This document shows positions 52,866 to 60,427 of a DNA stretch of 64,000 bases, one piece after another; the stretch's first letter is position 1, and the number at the start of each line of letters is the position of its first letter. The translations under genes were made by a program, and so were the position numbers. The DNA is from Sphingobium lignivorans. Its GTDB lineage: Bacteria > Pseudomonadota > Alphaproteobacteria > Sphingomonadales > Sphingomonadaceae. The DNA lies in assembly GCF_014203955.1 (NCBI RefSeq), contig NZ_JACHKA010000001.1:3193001-3257000 (forward strand). The letters run 5' to 3'. The notes below the pieces were generated by a model. The model had not been told where the DNA came from. It was given only the letters and a program-made list of their open reading frames with translations, and searched no databases.

Positions 52866-53261
52866 ATGGCCAGCAACGGAAGGCGGTCCATGCCGACAAC
52901 ACGGATTTTGACGGTCGACGACAGCAGGAGCATGCGCGCGTTGCTGCGCATGACGCTGGCCGGCAATGGCTTTGAAGTGATCGAAGCCGAGGATGGCCAG
53001 GCAGCCCTCGACTGGCTCGAGGACCATGACGTCGATCTCATCATCACCGACATCAACATGCCGCGACTCGACGGCTTCGGGCTGATCGGGCGGCTGCGCG
53101 AGGAACGCCGGCGCCATGTCGGCCGTCCCATCCTCGTGCTCACCACGGAAGCATCGGACGAGAAGCGGGCGCTGGCGCGCGCCGCCGGTGCGACAGGCTG
53201 GATCGTCAAGCCCTTCGATCCCGAGCGGCTGATCGCGGCCGTGCGGCATGTCGTGCACTGA
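52866..53261 (+). CDS. CheY-like single-domain response regulator
   Basis: A 131-residue stand-alone receiver: TRILTVDDSRSMRALLRMTL (acidic pocket), phosphoacceptor Asp in LIITDINMPRLDGFGLI (about residue 62), Thr in VLTTEAS, and Lys in WIVKPFDPERLIAAV. The DDSRSMRALLRMTL pattern matches CheY-type proteins of chemotaxis rather than transcription regulators. A later ATG (52890) is an alternative start. No che genes are in the window; the next gene is an orphan, 21 bases downstream. Confidence 0.87.
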   Translation: MASNGRRSMPTTRILTVDDSRSMRALLRMTLAGNGFEVIEAEDGQAALDWLEDHDVDLIITDINMPRLDGFGLIGRLREERRRHVGRPILVLTTEASDEKRALARAAGATGWIVKPFDPERLIAAVRHVVH

Positions 53262-53282
53262 GACCGACGTCGACCGCGGCAC

Positions 53283-53618
53283 ATGGCATCCCGTTCCCCT
53301 GCTCCCCTGCCCCTCCCTGAACGCGCCCAGCCGTCCGAGCCGTTCATGCGCGGCCTCATCGCGGATGAGCTGGACCGTATCCGACTCGTGATCGAGGATT
53401 TCGGCGTCCAGCTCTGCGGCGACCCGGTTGTCGTGCGCAGCCATTTCAGCGTTCTCCAGGCGATCGACGAGCTGTGCCAGAGGCATGAGAATCTGGCGCG
53501 CATGCTGCGTTCGGACGACATGGTGCGGGAGACGGCGGGGATCACGCTCGAATCGCTGCGCGCCCGCTTGTCGGCGAGGCTTGCCGATGCCCGGGATGAC
53601 ATCCACCGGCCAGATTGA
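53283..53618 (+). CDS. hypothetical protein downstream of CheY-like gene
   Basis: A 111-residue, mostly helical, acidic protein, possibly forming a small helical bundle (IADELDRIRLVIEDFGVQLC, VLQAIDELCQRHENLARMLR, ITLESLRARLSARLADAR). No membrane segment or signal. I do not recognise the family. It follows the CheY-like gene by 21 bases in the same direction and could be its partner, for example a phosphatase or target, but nothing in the sequence proves it. Confidence 0.6.
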   Translation: MASRSPAPLPLPERAQPSEPFMRGLIADELDRIRLVIEDFGVQLCGDPVVVRSHFSVLQAIDELCQRHENLARMLRSDDMVRETAGITLESLRARLSARLADARDDIHRPD

Positions 53619-53742
53619 CCGCAAGCGAGCGTGGCTTTCGGAGCGCGGCGGCGGGCAAAGTGCATGTCCTGCATCTTGCCTCTTTTCATGACCCCGGCCT
53701 GCTCTTAGTGTGACGGTCTCGTGAACGCCTGTGTGAGGGGCA

Positions 53743-54363
53743 ATGGCCACCAAGGGATCTGTGCTGACGGAGCGCCGCACAAGCGCCAGCGACTATATTA
53801 AGTTTCTCCATGCCTGGATTCGCAAGCCCCGGCAGACGGCGTCGATCGTGCCGAGCAGCCCCTATCTGGGCCGGATGATGGCGTCCCAGATCGATCCGCA
53901 AGGCGGACCGGTCATCGAGTTCGGGGGCGGCACGGGCGCGCTCACGCGGCAGATTCTGGCCACTGGCCTGCCCAGCGACCAGCTCGAGGTGGTGGAGATC
54001 AACGAGACGCTGGCGCGCAACCTGCGCCGGAGCCTTCACGGCGTGCGGGTGATCGAGGCGCCGGCCCAGTCCGTCCTGGCGGAAGCAGCGGGCGGCGCGG
54101 GCGGCTATCAGTGCGTCATCAGCGGCCTGCCGCTGCTGGCCATGAGCAAGTCGCTGCAGCATGCCATCGTCGCCGAGGCGTTCCGGTTGCTCAGGCCCGG
54201 CGGCGCTTTCATCCAGTTCACTTATTCGCCGCGCCCGCCCCTCGCGGAGAGCGTGGCCGATGCGCTCGATCTCGGCGTGGAACGCATCGGGACGATCGTG
54301 CGGAATGTGCCGCCGGCCACCGTCTTCCGCTATCGCCGCGCGGCAGACATCGCGCAGGACTGA
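53743..54363 (+). CDS. phospholipid N-methyltransferase (PmtA-like)
   Basis: A 206-residue SAM-dependent methyltransferase. N-terminal FLHAWIRKPRQTASIVPSSP is the PmtA-type start; motif I is VIEFGGGTGALTRQIL (about 58-73), then LEVVEINETLARNLRR and the C-terminal segment FIQFTYSPRPPL. Such enzymes methylate phosphatidylethanolamine stepwise towards phosphatidylcholine. An rRNA adenine dimethylase-like relative is the alternative, but the FTYSP/PP segment favours the lipid enzyme. Confidence 0.8.
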   Translation: MATKGSVLTERRTSASDYIKFLHAWIRKPRQTASIVPSSPYLGRMMASQIDPQGGPVIEFGGGTGALTRQILATGLPSDQLEVVEINETLARNLRRSLHGVRVIEAPAQSVLAEAAGGAGGYQCVISGLPLLAMSKSLQHAIVAEAFRLLRPGGAFIQFTYSPRPPLAESVADALDLGVERIGTIVRNVPPATVFRYRRAADIAQD

Positions 54364-54469
54364 GCCGGTTCGGCCACGGGGCCAGATGCCCCGCGCCACA
54401 TGATCTGACCGACGCCGGCAATGCGCCACCCCGCAGACACTGCCCGTTACGGGGGAGCCAGCCCGCGCC

Positions 54470-55798
54470 TTATTCGGCCGCGATCGGGCCGGGCTCGTTG
54501 GCTACGATGGACAGCACCTGCGTCCAGGCCTCGACATTCTGCTCCAGCAGCGCCGGGTCGACCTTGTCGAGTGTGTCATCCGCCGTGTGGTGAAGATTGA
54601 AATAGTCCGTGCCGTCCTGCGCCAGGTCGATCACCGCCAGCTTCTGCTTCGCGATGATGGCGCCCACATCGGCACCGCCGCCCGCCATGTCACGCCCCGT
54701 CACGATGCCCATCGCGGCGAGCGTGGCGGATATGCGCTCGGCCATAGGCTTGTTCTGGGCCCCGAGTTTCATCTCCACCTTCCAGATGCGCCCGGCGCCG
54801 AAATCGCTTTCCATGGCCAGCGCATGGGGCTCGCTGCCATGTTTCTCCGCATAAGCCGCGCCGCCGAACACGCCGATTTCCTCCGAGCCCGCCCAGAGCA
54901 CGCGGATGGTGCGCAGCGCCTTCCCGTCCCGCTGCGCGCGCAGCGCCGCATCGGTGACGATGGCGCAACCCGCCCCATCATCGATGGCGCCCGTGCCGAT
55001 GTCCCAGCTGTCAAGATGGCAGGCGACGAGGATCGGCGGCAGCGAGGGATCGCGCCCGACCAGATCGGCGACGACATTGCCGGACGGCAGGTTCTCCGTG
55101 GTCCGGCCGGTGAGCATGAGCGAAAGCCGCATCGGCTTGCCCTGCTTCGCCACGCGGGCAATGAGATCGGCATCGGGATTGGACACGGCGCCGGCGGGAA
55201 TGGCCGTGACGCCCTCGGGAAAGGTCGTGACGCCCGTGTGAGGCACGCGATGGCTGTCCGTTCCGACCGAGCGGATCACCGTGCCTATGGCGCCCTTCTG
55301 CGCGGCCAGAGCCGGCCCCTGCCGCCGCGCGGCGCCGAACGGACCATAGCCGCTTCCATCCTGATTGGCTTTCATGGCGTGATCGATGAAGGCGATCTTG
55401 CCCGCAAGCGACCCGGCCGGCGCGGCGCGCAGCGCATCCATTGTCGGGAAATAGACCAGTTCCGCCTCGATGCCCTTGTCCGGCGTCGTCCCGCTATAGC
55501 CGAGCGCCGTGATCGCCAGCGGCTGCTCATAAGGCGCGGTGAGGCGCGCGCGGTCCTCTCCGCGCACATAGCTGCGCACCGTGAAGGGCTCGATGGCGAC
55601 ATTGGAAAAGCCCAGCTTGCGCAGCCTCGCGGCAGCCCAGTCCCGCGCCCGCGCCTCGGCCGGGGAACCGGCAAGGCGCGGTCCTATCTCTGTCGTGAGG
55701 CCGGCCACGATGTCCCACGAGACCGTCTGCGGTTCGGCCGAGGCCATCGATGCGGGGAGAAGAGCGGAAAGCGCCGCGGCGCGCAGGAAAATAGCCAT
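54470..55798 (-). CDS. exported M28-family aminopeptidase
   Basis: A 442-residue protein: signal peptide (LRAAALSALLPASMASAEP), a PA-type insertion (LAGKIAFIDHAM region, about 130-230), and the M28 zinc domain with ILVACHLDSWDIGTGAIDDG (His and Asp ligands), LWAGSEEIGVFGGAAYAEKH (Glu pair) and FNLHHTADDTLDKV near the end (His ligand). It cleaves N-terminal residues of peptides outside the cytoplasm. ATG 55798 is chosen because it directly precedes the signal; the longer frame lacks character. Confidence 0.88.
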   Translation of the reverse strand: MAIFLRAAALSALLPASMASAEPQTVSWDIVAGLTTEIGPRLAGSPAEARARDWAAARLRKLGFSNVAIEPFTVRSYVRGEDRARLTAPYEQPLAITALGYSGTTPDKGIEAELVYFPTMDALRAAPAGSLAGKIAFIDHAMKANQDGSGYGPFGAARRQGPALAAQKGAIGTVIRSVGTDSHRVPHTGVTTFPEGVTAIPAGAVSNPDADLIARVAKQGKPMRLSLMLTGRTTENLPSGNVVADLVGRDPSLPPILVACHLDSWDIGTGAIDDGAGCAIVTDAALRAQRDGKALRTIRVLWAGSEEIGVFGGAAYAEKHGSEPHALAMESDFGAGRIWKVEMKLGAQNKPMAERISATLAAMGIVTGRDMAGGGADVGAIIAKQKLAVIDLAQDGTDYFNLHHTADDTLDKVDPALLEQNVEAWTQVLSIVANEPGPIAAE

Positions 55799-56072
55799 GA
55801 CGCATCTGTTAGCAAGGGACGCGGCGGATGCAAATGCCGGGACGCGCGAGGGCTGGCGATGTGCGTTCCCGCAGCGACATGCCGGCGATCCGGGGGGGCC
55901 GGAAGGCGCGGTCCTGCGCCATGCCCGGTTCATCCACGAACCGGCATGAACTGCCGAACCCGGCCAGACGTGAAAGTTGGGTTCCCTTATCGGCCGCGTC
56001 CGGATAACCGGGCGGCTCTCCCCGGCGCCGACCCGGAACAATAGTGCAAGGATATCGGTTCAAGCGATAATC

Positions 56073-56711
56073 ATGACGGACTTACCCGCTCTCCTCCTCG
56101 ACTTCATCGTTCGTCACGCGGCCTGGGCAGGGCCGATCGTCGGCGTCCTCGCGTTCCTGGAGTCGCTCGTGATCATCGGCCTTTTCATCCCCGCCATCGC
56201 CACGATGATCGCGGTCGGCGGGCTGATCGGGGCCGGAATCATCGAACCGGTCCCCGTGATTGTCCTGGGGATTGTGGGCGCGATTCTCGGCGATTGGGTA
56301 TCTTATGCGCTTGGCCGTGCCATGGGGCCGGCCATTTACAGCCATCGCTGGCTGCGGGGCCATCGCATCGCCTTTGCCCGCGCCAGACTGTTCTTCCGCC
56401 GCTTCGGTTTCCTCGCCGTCCTGCTCGGCCGCTTCCTCGGCCCGGTCCGCGCGACGGTGCCGGTCGTCGCGGGCGTGCTCAGGATGCCGCAGATTTCCTT
56501 TCAGGCCGCCAATGCGCTGTCGGGCCTGATCTGGGTGCCGGGGCTGATGCTGCCGGGTTATCTGGCGGGCACGCAGGCGGCCGCGATGGGCTTCGAGGTC
56601 GAGTATCTTCTGCCGCTCGCGGTCGCTCTCTGCCTGGTTCCGCTGGCCGGCGGCTGGATCGCGATCAAGCTGTTCAGCCGTCCGCGTCAACGGGAGAGTC
56701 GCCGGCCATAG
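56073..56711 (+). CDS. DedA-family membrane protein
   Basis: A 212-residue polytopic protein: GPIVGVLAFLESLVIIGLFI, GAILGDWVSYALGRAMG and the DedA signature FLAVLLGRFLGPVRATVPVV, then GLIWVPGLMLPGYLAG. DedA proteins are linked to undecaprenyl phosphate or phospholipid recycling and proton homeostasis. ATG 56073 follows AAGGAT more than 20 bases upstream, so the ribosome site is weak. It is divergent from the M28 gene. Confidence 0.88.
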   Translation: MTDLPALLLDFIVRHAAWAGPIVGVLAFLESLVIIGLFIPAIATMIAVGGLIGAGIIEPVPVIVLGIVGAILGDWVSYALGRAMGPAIYSHRWLRGHRIAFARARLFFRRFGFLAVLLGRFLGPVRATVPVVAGVLRMPQISFQAANALSGLIWVPGLMLPGYLAGTQAAAMGFEVEYLLPLAVALCLVPLAGGWIAIKLFSRPRQRESRRP

Positions 56712-56783
56712 GGGGGAGCGCTTCCGCCGGCCTTGCGGCCGCCCCTGTTCAACGGCGCCGATGACGGATAAGGGCCCTGCCCC

Positions 56784-57815
56784 ATGCGTGTCGACCTTTT
56801 CGATTTCGATCTTCCCAGCGAGCGGATCGCTCTGCGCCCGGCATCGCCCCGCGACGCGGCGCGCATGATGGTGGTCGCGGGCAGCCAGATCGACGACCGG
56901 GGCGTGCGCGATCTGCCGGCCCTGCTGCGCAAGGGCGACTGCCTTGTCTTCAACGACACGCGCGTCATCCCCGCCCAGCTCGAAGGACGGCGAGGCGAGG
57001 CGAAAGTAGGCGTCACGCTCCACAAGCGCCTTGGCCCGCGGGACTGGCAAGTGTTCGTGCGCAATGCCAAGCGCGTACGCCCCGGCGATCTCATCGATTT
57101 CGCGGCAGGCGTTCAGGCGCGCGCGGGCGAGCGGGACACCGATGGCGGCATGACACTCGCCTTTCTCGGCGAGGAACCCGTGGAACTGCTACTGGAGCGC
57201 GCGGGCCAGATGCCGCTGCCGCCCTATATCGCCAGCAAGCGCCCGACCGATGCGCGGGATCAGGACGATTATCAGACGATGTTCGCGCGGGAGGCCGGCG
57301 CCGTCGCCGCCCCCACGGCCGCGCTGCACTTCACGCCCTCCCTCATGGATGCGCTGGCCGGGGCGGGCATCGCGCACGAGACGCTGACGCTGCATGTCGG
57401 CGCGGGGACTTTCCTGCCGGTCAAGGCGGACGACACCAGCGATCATCGCATGCATGCCGAATGGGGCCGGATCGATGCCGCCACGGCCGATCGGCTGAAC
57501 GCGGTGCGCGCGCACGGCGGCCGACTGATCGCCGTGGGCACGACGAGCCTGCGCCTTCTGGAGAGCGCCACGGACGAGCAGGGCACCATCCGCCCGTTCG
57601 CCGACGAGACGCGGATCTTCATCACGCCGGGCTATCGCTTTCGCGCGGTGGATGGGCTCATGACCAATTTCCACCTGCCGCGCTCGACTCTGTTCATGCT
57701 GGTCAGCGCTCTCATGGGGATGGAGACGATGCAGGCTGCTTATGCCCATGCCATCGCCCAGGGCTATCGTTTCTACAGCTACGGGGATGCGAGCCTGCTG
57801 CTCCCCGCGCGGTGA
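56784..57815 (+). CDS. queA: S-adenosylmethionine:tRNA ribosyltransferase-isomerase
   Basis: A 343-residue QueA, which transfers and isomerises the ribosyl of SAM to form epoxyqueuosine in tRNA. Diagnostic segments are [75 protein letters not shown] and [19 protein letters not shown]. Length and order match. It is 72 bases after the DedA gene. Confidence 0.96.
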   Translation: MRVDLFDFDLPSERIALRPASPRDAARMMVVAGSQIDDRGVRDLPALLRKGDCLVFNDTRVIPAQLEGRRGEAKVGVTLHKRLGPRDWQVFVRNAKRVRPGDLIDFAAGVQARAGERDTDGGMTLAFLGEEPVELLLERAGQMPLPPYIASKRPTDARDQDDYQTMFAREAGAVAAPTAALHFTPSLMDALAGAGIAHETLTLHVGAGTFLPVKADDTSDHRMHAEWGRIDAATADRLNAVRAHGGRLIAVGTTSLRLLESATDEQGTIRPFADETRIFITPGYRFRAVDGLMTNFHLPRSTLFMLVSALMGMETMQAAYAHAIAQGYRFYSYGDASLLLPAR

Positions 57816-57839
57816 ACCGAGCGGGAGACCGCGCTAGCG

Positions 57840-58238
57840 CTACAGAAGCCCCAGCCGGCCCAGTTCGGCCGCCACGCCCTCGGGAAGCGAGTCGCCGTCA
57901 TGCGCGGCATCCAGATCGGGCGGAACATCCTCCTCGGCCAGATAGCGCCAACCCTGATGCGCGCGCTTGGGTCTCGGAACCACGGCGATCAGGGTCGGCG
58001 CGAGGCGTATCCAGTGCTTGCCGTCGGGCCGCTCGGCGAAACCCAGAATAGGGCTGCGTCCCACCAGATGATGGCCGAGAATCCAGTAGAGCGATCCCCC
58101 TTCCATCTCCGCATGCCGCTTGGGCAGATACCGCGTCGTGAGCCGCGCTTCTCCCGTCCCGGCATGGCTTTCCAGCCAGGCGCGCAGCGTATCGGCACTT
58201 TCCGACTGAAAGGCGATTTTCGTCATGTGCAGGGGCAT
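57840..58238 (-). CDS. DUF1489 family protein
   Basis: A 132-residue protein typical of alphaproteobacteria: MPLHMTKIAFQSESADTLRA, TTRYLPKRHAEMEGGSLYWI, LVGRSPILGFAERPDGKHWI, and PRPKRAHQGWRYLAEEDVPP. The family is conserved but uncharacterised. Convergent with queA, 24 bases between stops. Confidence 0.8.
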   Translation of the reverse strand: MPLHMTKIAFQSESADTLRAWLESHAGTGEARLTTRYLPKRHAEMEGGSLYWILGHHLVGRSPILGFAERPDGKHWIRLAPTLIAVVPRPKRAHQGWRYLAEEDVPPDLDAAHDGDSLPEGVAAELGRLGLL

Positions 58239-58427
58239 GGCGCCGCTTTAGCCAAGCCGCGCCGTCAACTCCACTGCCGCTTGACGGTCGCGGCGGCGGG
58301 AAGAATGCGCGTGCATGGACCGGCCGGAATGTCCCGAGGCTCTTCATTCGAAAGACGATCAGTCCGGAGGTAGCCCCTTGTGTCGCAAGGCCCTTTCGTC
58401 TGCGGGGATGGAGGACACCGAAGCCCC
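58239..58427. other. non-coding stretch upstream of the DUF1489 gene
   Basis: Contains the DUF1489 promoter region and leads directly into repeat copy B; with the repeat, the gene-free gap is about 505 bases. No coding frame supported. Confidence 0.5.
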
Positions 58428-58685
58428 CGCTTTTCCCCTGTCCTACACCCCCTCCGTCATGGCAGCCGTGCCGGACGCCTCCCTCCGGAAACAGAAGCAG
58501 GCAAGGCACGGCTCTTTCTCATTGAAGGACCTTCATCGTCCGTCAGGTCATGCAGTCCTGCCGGAACAGGTGCTGATGTCCGCCTCGTCGAAAGTTGAGG
58601 GAAGCGGAAGATGACACGGACGTGTCGTCATCTTTATAAACTTCCAGGCCGCAGCGCCCTGTTGGACGGGCATGGTCGGGCCGTC
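58428..58685 (+). repeat. dispersed intergenic repeat, copy B
   Basis: Plus-strand counterpart of the element at 6475-6745 (there on the minus strand). Shared blocks include GCTTTTCC-CTGTCCTACACC (58430-58450), GGCTCTTTCT, GTCAGG, GGAAGCGGAAGATGAC (58600-58615), and TCATCTTT followed by TAAACTTCCAG. The distal hairpin is kept as AAGATGAC/GTCATCTT with a different loop. As with copy A, the element points at the 3' end of the next gene, here PhoD, which is transcribed towards it. Confidence 0.75.
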
Positions 58686-58743
58686 GTTGAGCCGTCCGCC
58701 AGCGCTGGAGCCGAAGGCGTCCGTAGGACAATGTCGATCCGCC

Positions 58744-60427
58744 CTACCCTCCCTCGGCGCTTGTCGAAGCCCGCTCCAGCGTCCGGGGTTGCGCCGCTGC
58801 CGCGACTTCGAAGCGCGCCAGCAGACGCGCTTCATAATCCCGCGCAAAGATGGTCGACATTGCGACATAATCGGCCACTGCCGTCTCGCGCGTCAGCCGG
58901 AGCAGGATGTAACCCTTGGCCCGCTGGTCGCAGAAGGCGACTTCCGGACTGGACCGCGCGAGGAAGTCGCCGAGTGGCAGTTGCGGGATCGCGTCGCCCA
59001 CGGAGGGGCTGCTGATGCCGCTGGTTCCGAACTCCACCGCGACCGGCTTTCCCTGCCGATCGGCAAGAGCGTTCGCCCAGAAGGCATGGCTGTCGCCCGA
59101 GAGTATCAGCGGCTGTGATCCGGCACGCCGGAAGCTGTCATAGAGCCGCTCCCGCGCCCCGGGATAGCCGTCCCACGCGTCGAGATTGAACGGCAGTCCG
59201 GCCCGATAGCCTGCCTGTGCGGCCTCCACCTGCGCGCGCGTGCCCGCGTCCAGTCCCCCGATGGCACCCGCTGCACGCTCCGCCCCGAGCAGGGCCGCAA
59301 GGTCCGGACCGTTCACACGGGCCATCACCACCTGATTGCCGATCAGTTGCCAGGGCACGCCTGCCGCCACCGATGCCGCGAGTTCCCGTTCGAGCCAGGC
59401 GCGCTGGGGCTCGCCAAGCAATTCGCGATCCGGACGGTTGCGCTCGGCAAGCACAGCGGCGATGTCTTCGGCAGCCGGCGTCGCGCCCTTGAAACCGGCC
59501 TGTTCCGATCGCGCCAGCAAGCGCGTCTCGACCATCGCGAGAGTCGCCAGATCACCGAAGGCGAAACTGCGATTGATCGCGTCCCATGGCGCCCCGGGGG
59601 CAGGATCGCGGATCGGCATCCATTCGAAATAGGCCTGCATGGCAGCGGCCTTGCGGTCCGCCCACTGGCCCTCGCGCTCCGGCTGATGATTCTCCGCACC
59701 GTGCAGCCACGCATCATTGGCGGTCTCATGATCGTCCCACACACAGATGAAGGCCGCGCGGGCATGAGCCGCCTGGAGCGCCGGGTCGCTCTTGTACTGC
59801 GCGTGGCGCATGCGATAGTCGGCCAGCGTCACGATCTCGTGCGGCGGTTCGACGGAGCGGCCGATCTTGCTGCCGATCGCGGCGCCATAACCCTCCGCGC
59901 CATATTCATAGATATAGTCGCCCAGATGGATGACCGCATCCAGCCGATCGAGCCGCGCGACCGAATCCCAGGCATTGAAGAACCCGCCGGGAAAGAGCTG
60001 GCAGCTCGCGACAGCGAGAACGAGGTCCGCCGTCTCGCCTGCCGGCAATGTGCGGAACCGGCCCACTGGCGAACGCGTGCCGTCCGCCAGCTCGAACCAG
60101 TAGACATAGTCCCGCCCCGCCTTGAGGCGGCGCGGCTGGACCTTCACCGTGAAATCGCGCGCGGGCCTTGCTGCGGCGGACCCGTGCTCGATCGGTTTTC
60201 CCTCCGGCGTGGCGGCGACGAACCACCGGACGGGGACGGCCCCGACATGATCCGGATCGCCCGGCGTCACGCGCGTCCACAGCACTGCCCCGTCTCGCGA
60301 GGGATCGCCGCTGGCGACGCCGTGGCGGAAGGATGCGTTCCCGGGGCCCTGCGCGCGCGCGGGCCGCGACGGGGAGGATAGCGCCCGAGCCGAACAGGCC
60401 GAGCGCGCGGCGACGATCGACCTTCAC
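58744..60427 (-). pseudogene. second PhoD-family phosphatase, frameshifted near the N-terminus
   Basis: Starts at GTG 60427, overlapping the receptor stop (GTGA), with a Tat signal (DRRRALGLFGSGAILPVAAR). One extra base in the run at 60343-60346 (GGGG on the plus strand) shifts the frame. The next frame continues at once with NASFRHGVASGDPSRDGAVL, the PhoD N-domain, and the full catalytic domain: VASCQLFPGGFFNAWDS, VIHLGDYIYEYGAEG, CVWDDHETANDAW and ILSGDSHAFWANAL. Without the extra base it is a normal 560-residue enzyme. Translation from internal ATG 60285 would give 513 residues with no export signal. Sequencing error is quite possible. Confidence 0.85.

Noticed and set aside
53705-53742. 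GTGA-type heptamers at 11-bp spacing before the PmtA-like gene, considered as a Pho box
   Set aside because: The repeats match the consensus poorly (at best 5 of 7) and would point away from the gene.
54587-56044. Plus-strand frame of 485 codons
   Set aside because: Antisense to the M28 peptidase; arginine-rich shadow without motif.
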